Assembly (NCBI GenBank): GCA_947499725.1
Contig: CANMPK010000001.1
Coordinates: forward strand, 1,116,001-1,180,000
DNA: 64,000 bases
From: an uncultured Paracoccaceae bacterium
Lineage (GTDB): Bacteria > Pseudomonadota > Alphaproteobacteria > Rhodobacterales > Rhodobacteraceae
Reading direction: 5' to 3'
Shown: piece by piece, positions 63,783 to 64,000 of the stretch
Layout: each line of letters begins with the position of its first letter
Numbering within the stretch: the first letter of the stretch is position 1
Position numbers and translations under genes: made by a program
Notes under the pieces: generated by a model
Told to the model about the DNA's origin: nothing
The model's input: only the letters and a program-made list of their open reading frames with translations
The model's database searches: none

Positions 63783-64000
63783 TCACATTGGGTTCGTTAA
63801 GATACCGCCACGCGCCAAACGCGCTTTGGCGGTTTCTTCTGCGTTGCGTGCTTTGACACGTTCCGCATAGCCCAGCAATGCCCCAGCGAGGACCCACGTC
63901 AGCGCTGTCAGCGTTGCGTTTGGCAATAGATCAACCACATTCACGGCAAGGATCAAGCACATGCCTGCTGCAATCGGGCTTGGGTGGTAGGCCGCGTTGT
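63783..64000 (-). CDS. C-terminal fragment of a polytopic membrane protein, probable O-antigen ligase
   Basis: The frame runs from the right edge to a TGA at 63783-63785 (72 codons). The sequence NAAYHPSPIAAGMCLILAVN and LTALTWVLAGALLGYAER gives two hydrophobic segments and a basic tail. This form resembles the end of O-antigen ligase/polymerase (Wzy/WaaL-type) proteins, and the cluster is of that kind. The rest is outside the window, so the call is provisional. Confidence 0.5.
   Translation of the reverse strand, partial: NAAYHPSPIAAGMCLILAVNVVDLLPNATLTALTWVLAGALLGYAERVKARNAEETAKARLARGGILTNPM

Overview
The window looks like chromosomal DNA of a marine alphaproteobacterium of the order Rhodobacterales (Roseobacter-type). 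The reasons are the gene orders accB-accC-aat-DUF2155-mlaD-NDUFA12, nusB-ribH-ribB-ribE / ribD-nrdR and dnaG-rpoD; an aa3-type CtaD; a CcsR ('cuckoo') small-RNA array behind a DUF1127 gene; and moderately high G+C. I see no insertion sequence, integrase, prophage, CRISPR array or rRNA. Species cannot be fixed from the sequence alone.

Layout. 1-4 kb: tail of a LuxR-type regulator, then acetyl-CoA carboxylase biotin subunits, aat, and an opposing run of envelope and complex I accessory genes. 4.4-7.9 kb: NAD de novo operon nadA-nadB-nadC. 8.7-17.8 kb: the riboflavin genes with nusB and nrdR on the minus strand, split by three plus-strand capsule genes (kpsS, an export lipoprotein, kpsC). 17.9-27 kb: housekeeping genes including rpoD, dnaG and a glutamate-family dehydrogenase. 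27.3-30.2 kb: a three-gene TadG/TadE-like set without the Tad secretion machinery. 30.8-40.8 kb: mixed metabolism, metG, a tRNA-Leu, a rhomboid protease, and divergent metR/metF. 40.8-48.2 kb: a DUF2235 hydrolase, the DUF1127-CcsR locus, mrp, an L,D-transpeptidase, and ctaD with DUF2244 and methyltransferase genes. 48.5-54.1 kb: a TPR-sulfotransferase, a cytochrome c, lipB with a LytTR regulator, a second tRNA-Leu and transaldolase. 54.2-64 kb: a surface polysaccharide cluster that runs off the right edge.

How the parts work together. Two surface-glycan systems are present. One is a Kdo-linker capsule pathway (KpsS/KpsC plus an outer-membrane export lipoprotein) inside the riboflavin locus. 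The other is an exopolysaccharide cluster with GT2, GT4, WecB/TagA-type and membrane glycosyltransferases, sugar oxidoreductases, a serine acetyltransferase-like protein, a P-loop protein lacking the usual lysine, and the tail of a probable O-antigen ligase. Most other genes are core metabolism (biotin/fatty acid, NAD, riboflavin, methionine/folate, lipoate, respiration) with short operons, many 4-base ATGA overlaps and clear intrinsic terminators.

Most notable items: (1) three tandem two-hairpin CcsR RNAs after the DUF1127 gene; (2) a dispersed intergenic repeat, three copies, with two conserved blocks at a fixed 7-base spacing; (3) an intrinsic terminator inside the first codons of kpsC; (4) a BY-kinase-like protein without the Walker A lysine; (5) a Gfo/Idh/MocA-SDR fusion; (6) a deacetylase domain interrupted by seven pentapeptide repeats. 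All calls come from reading the sequence; no database search was run.
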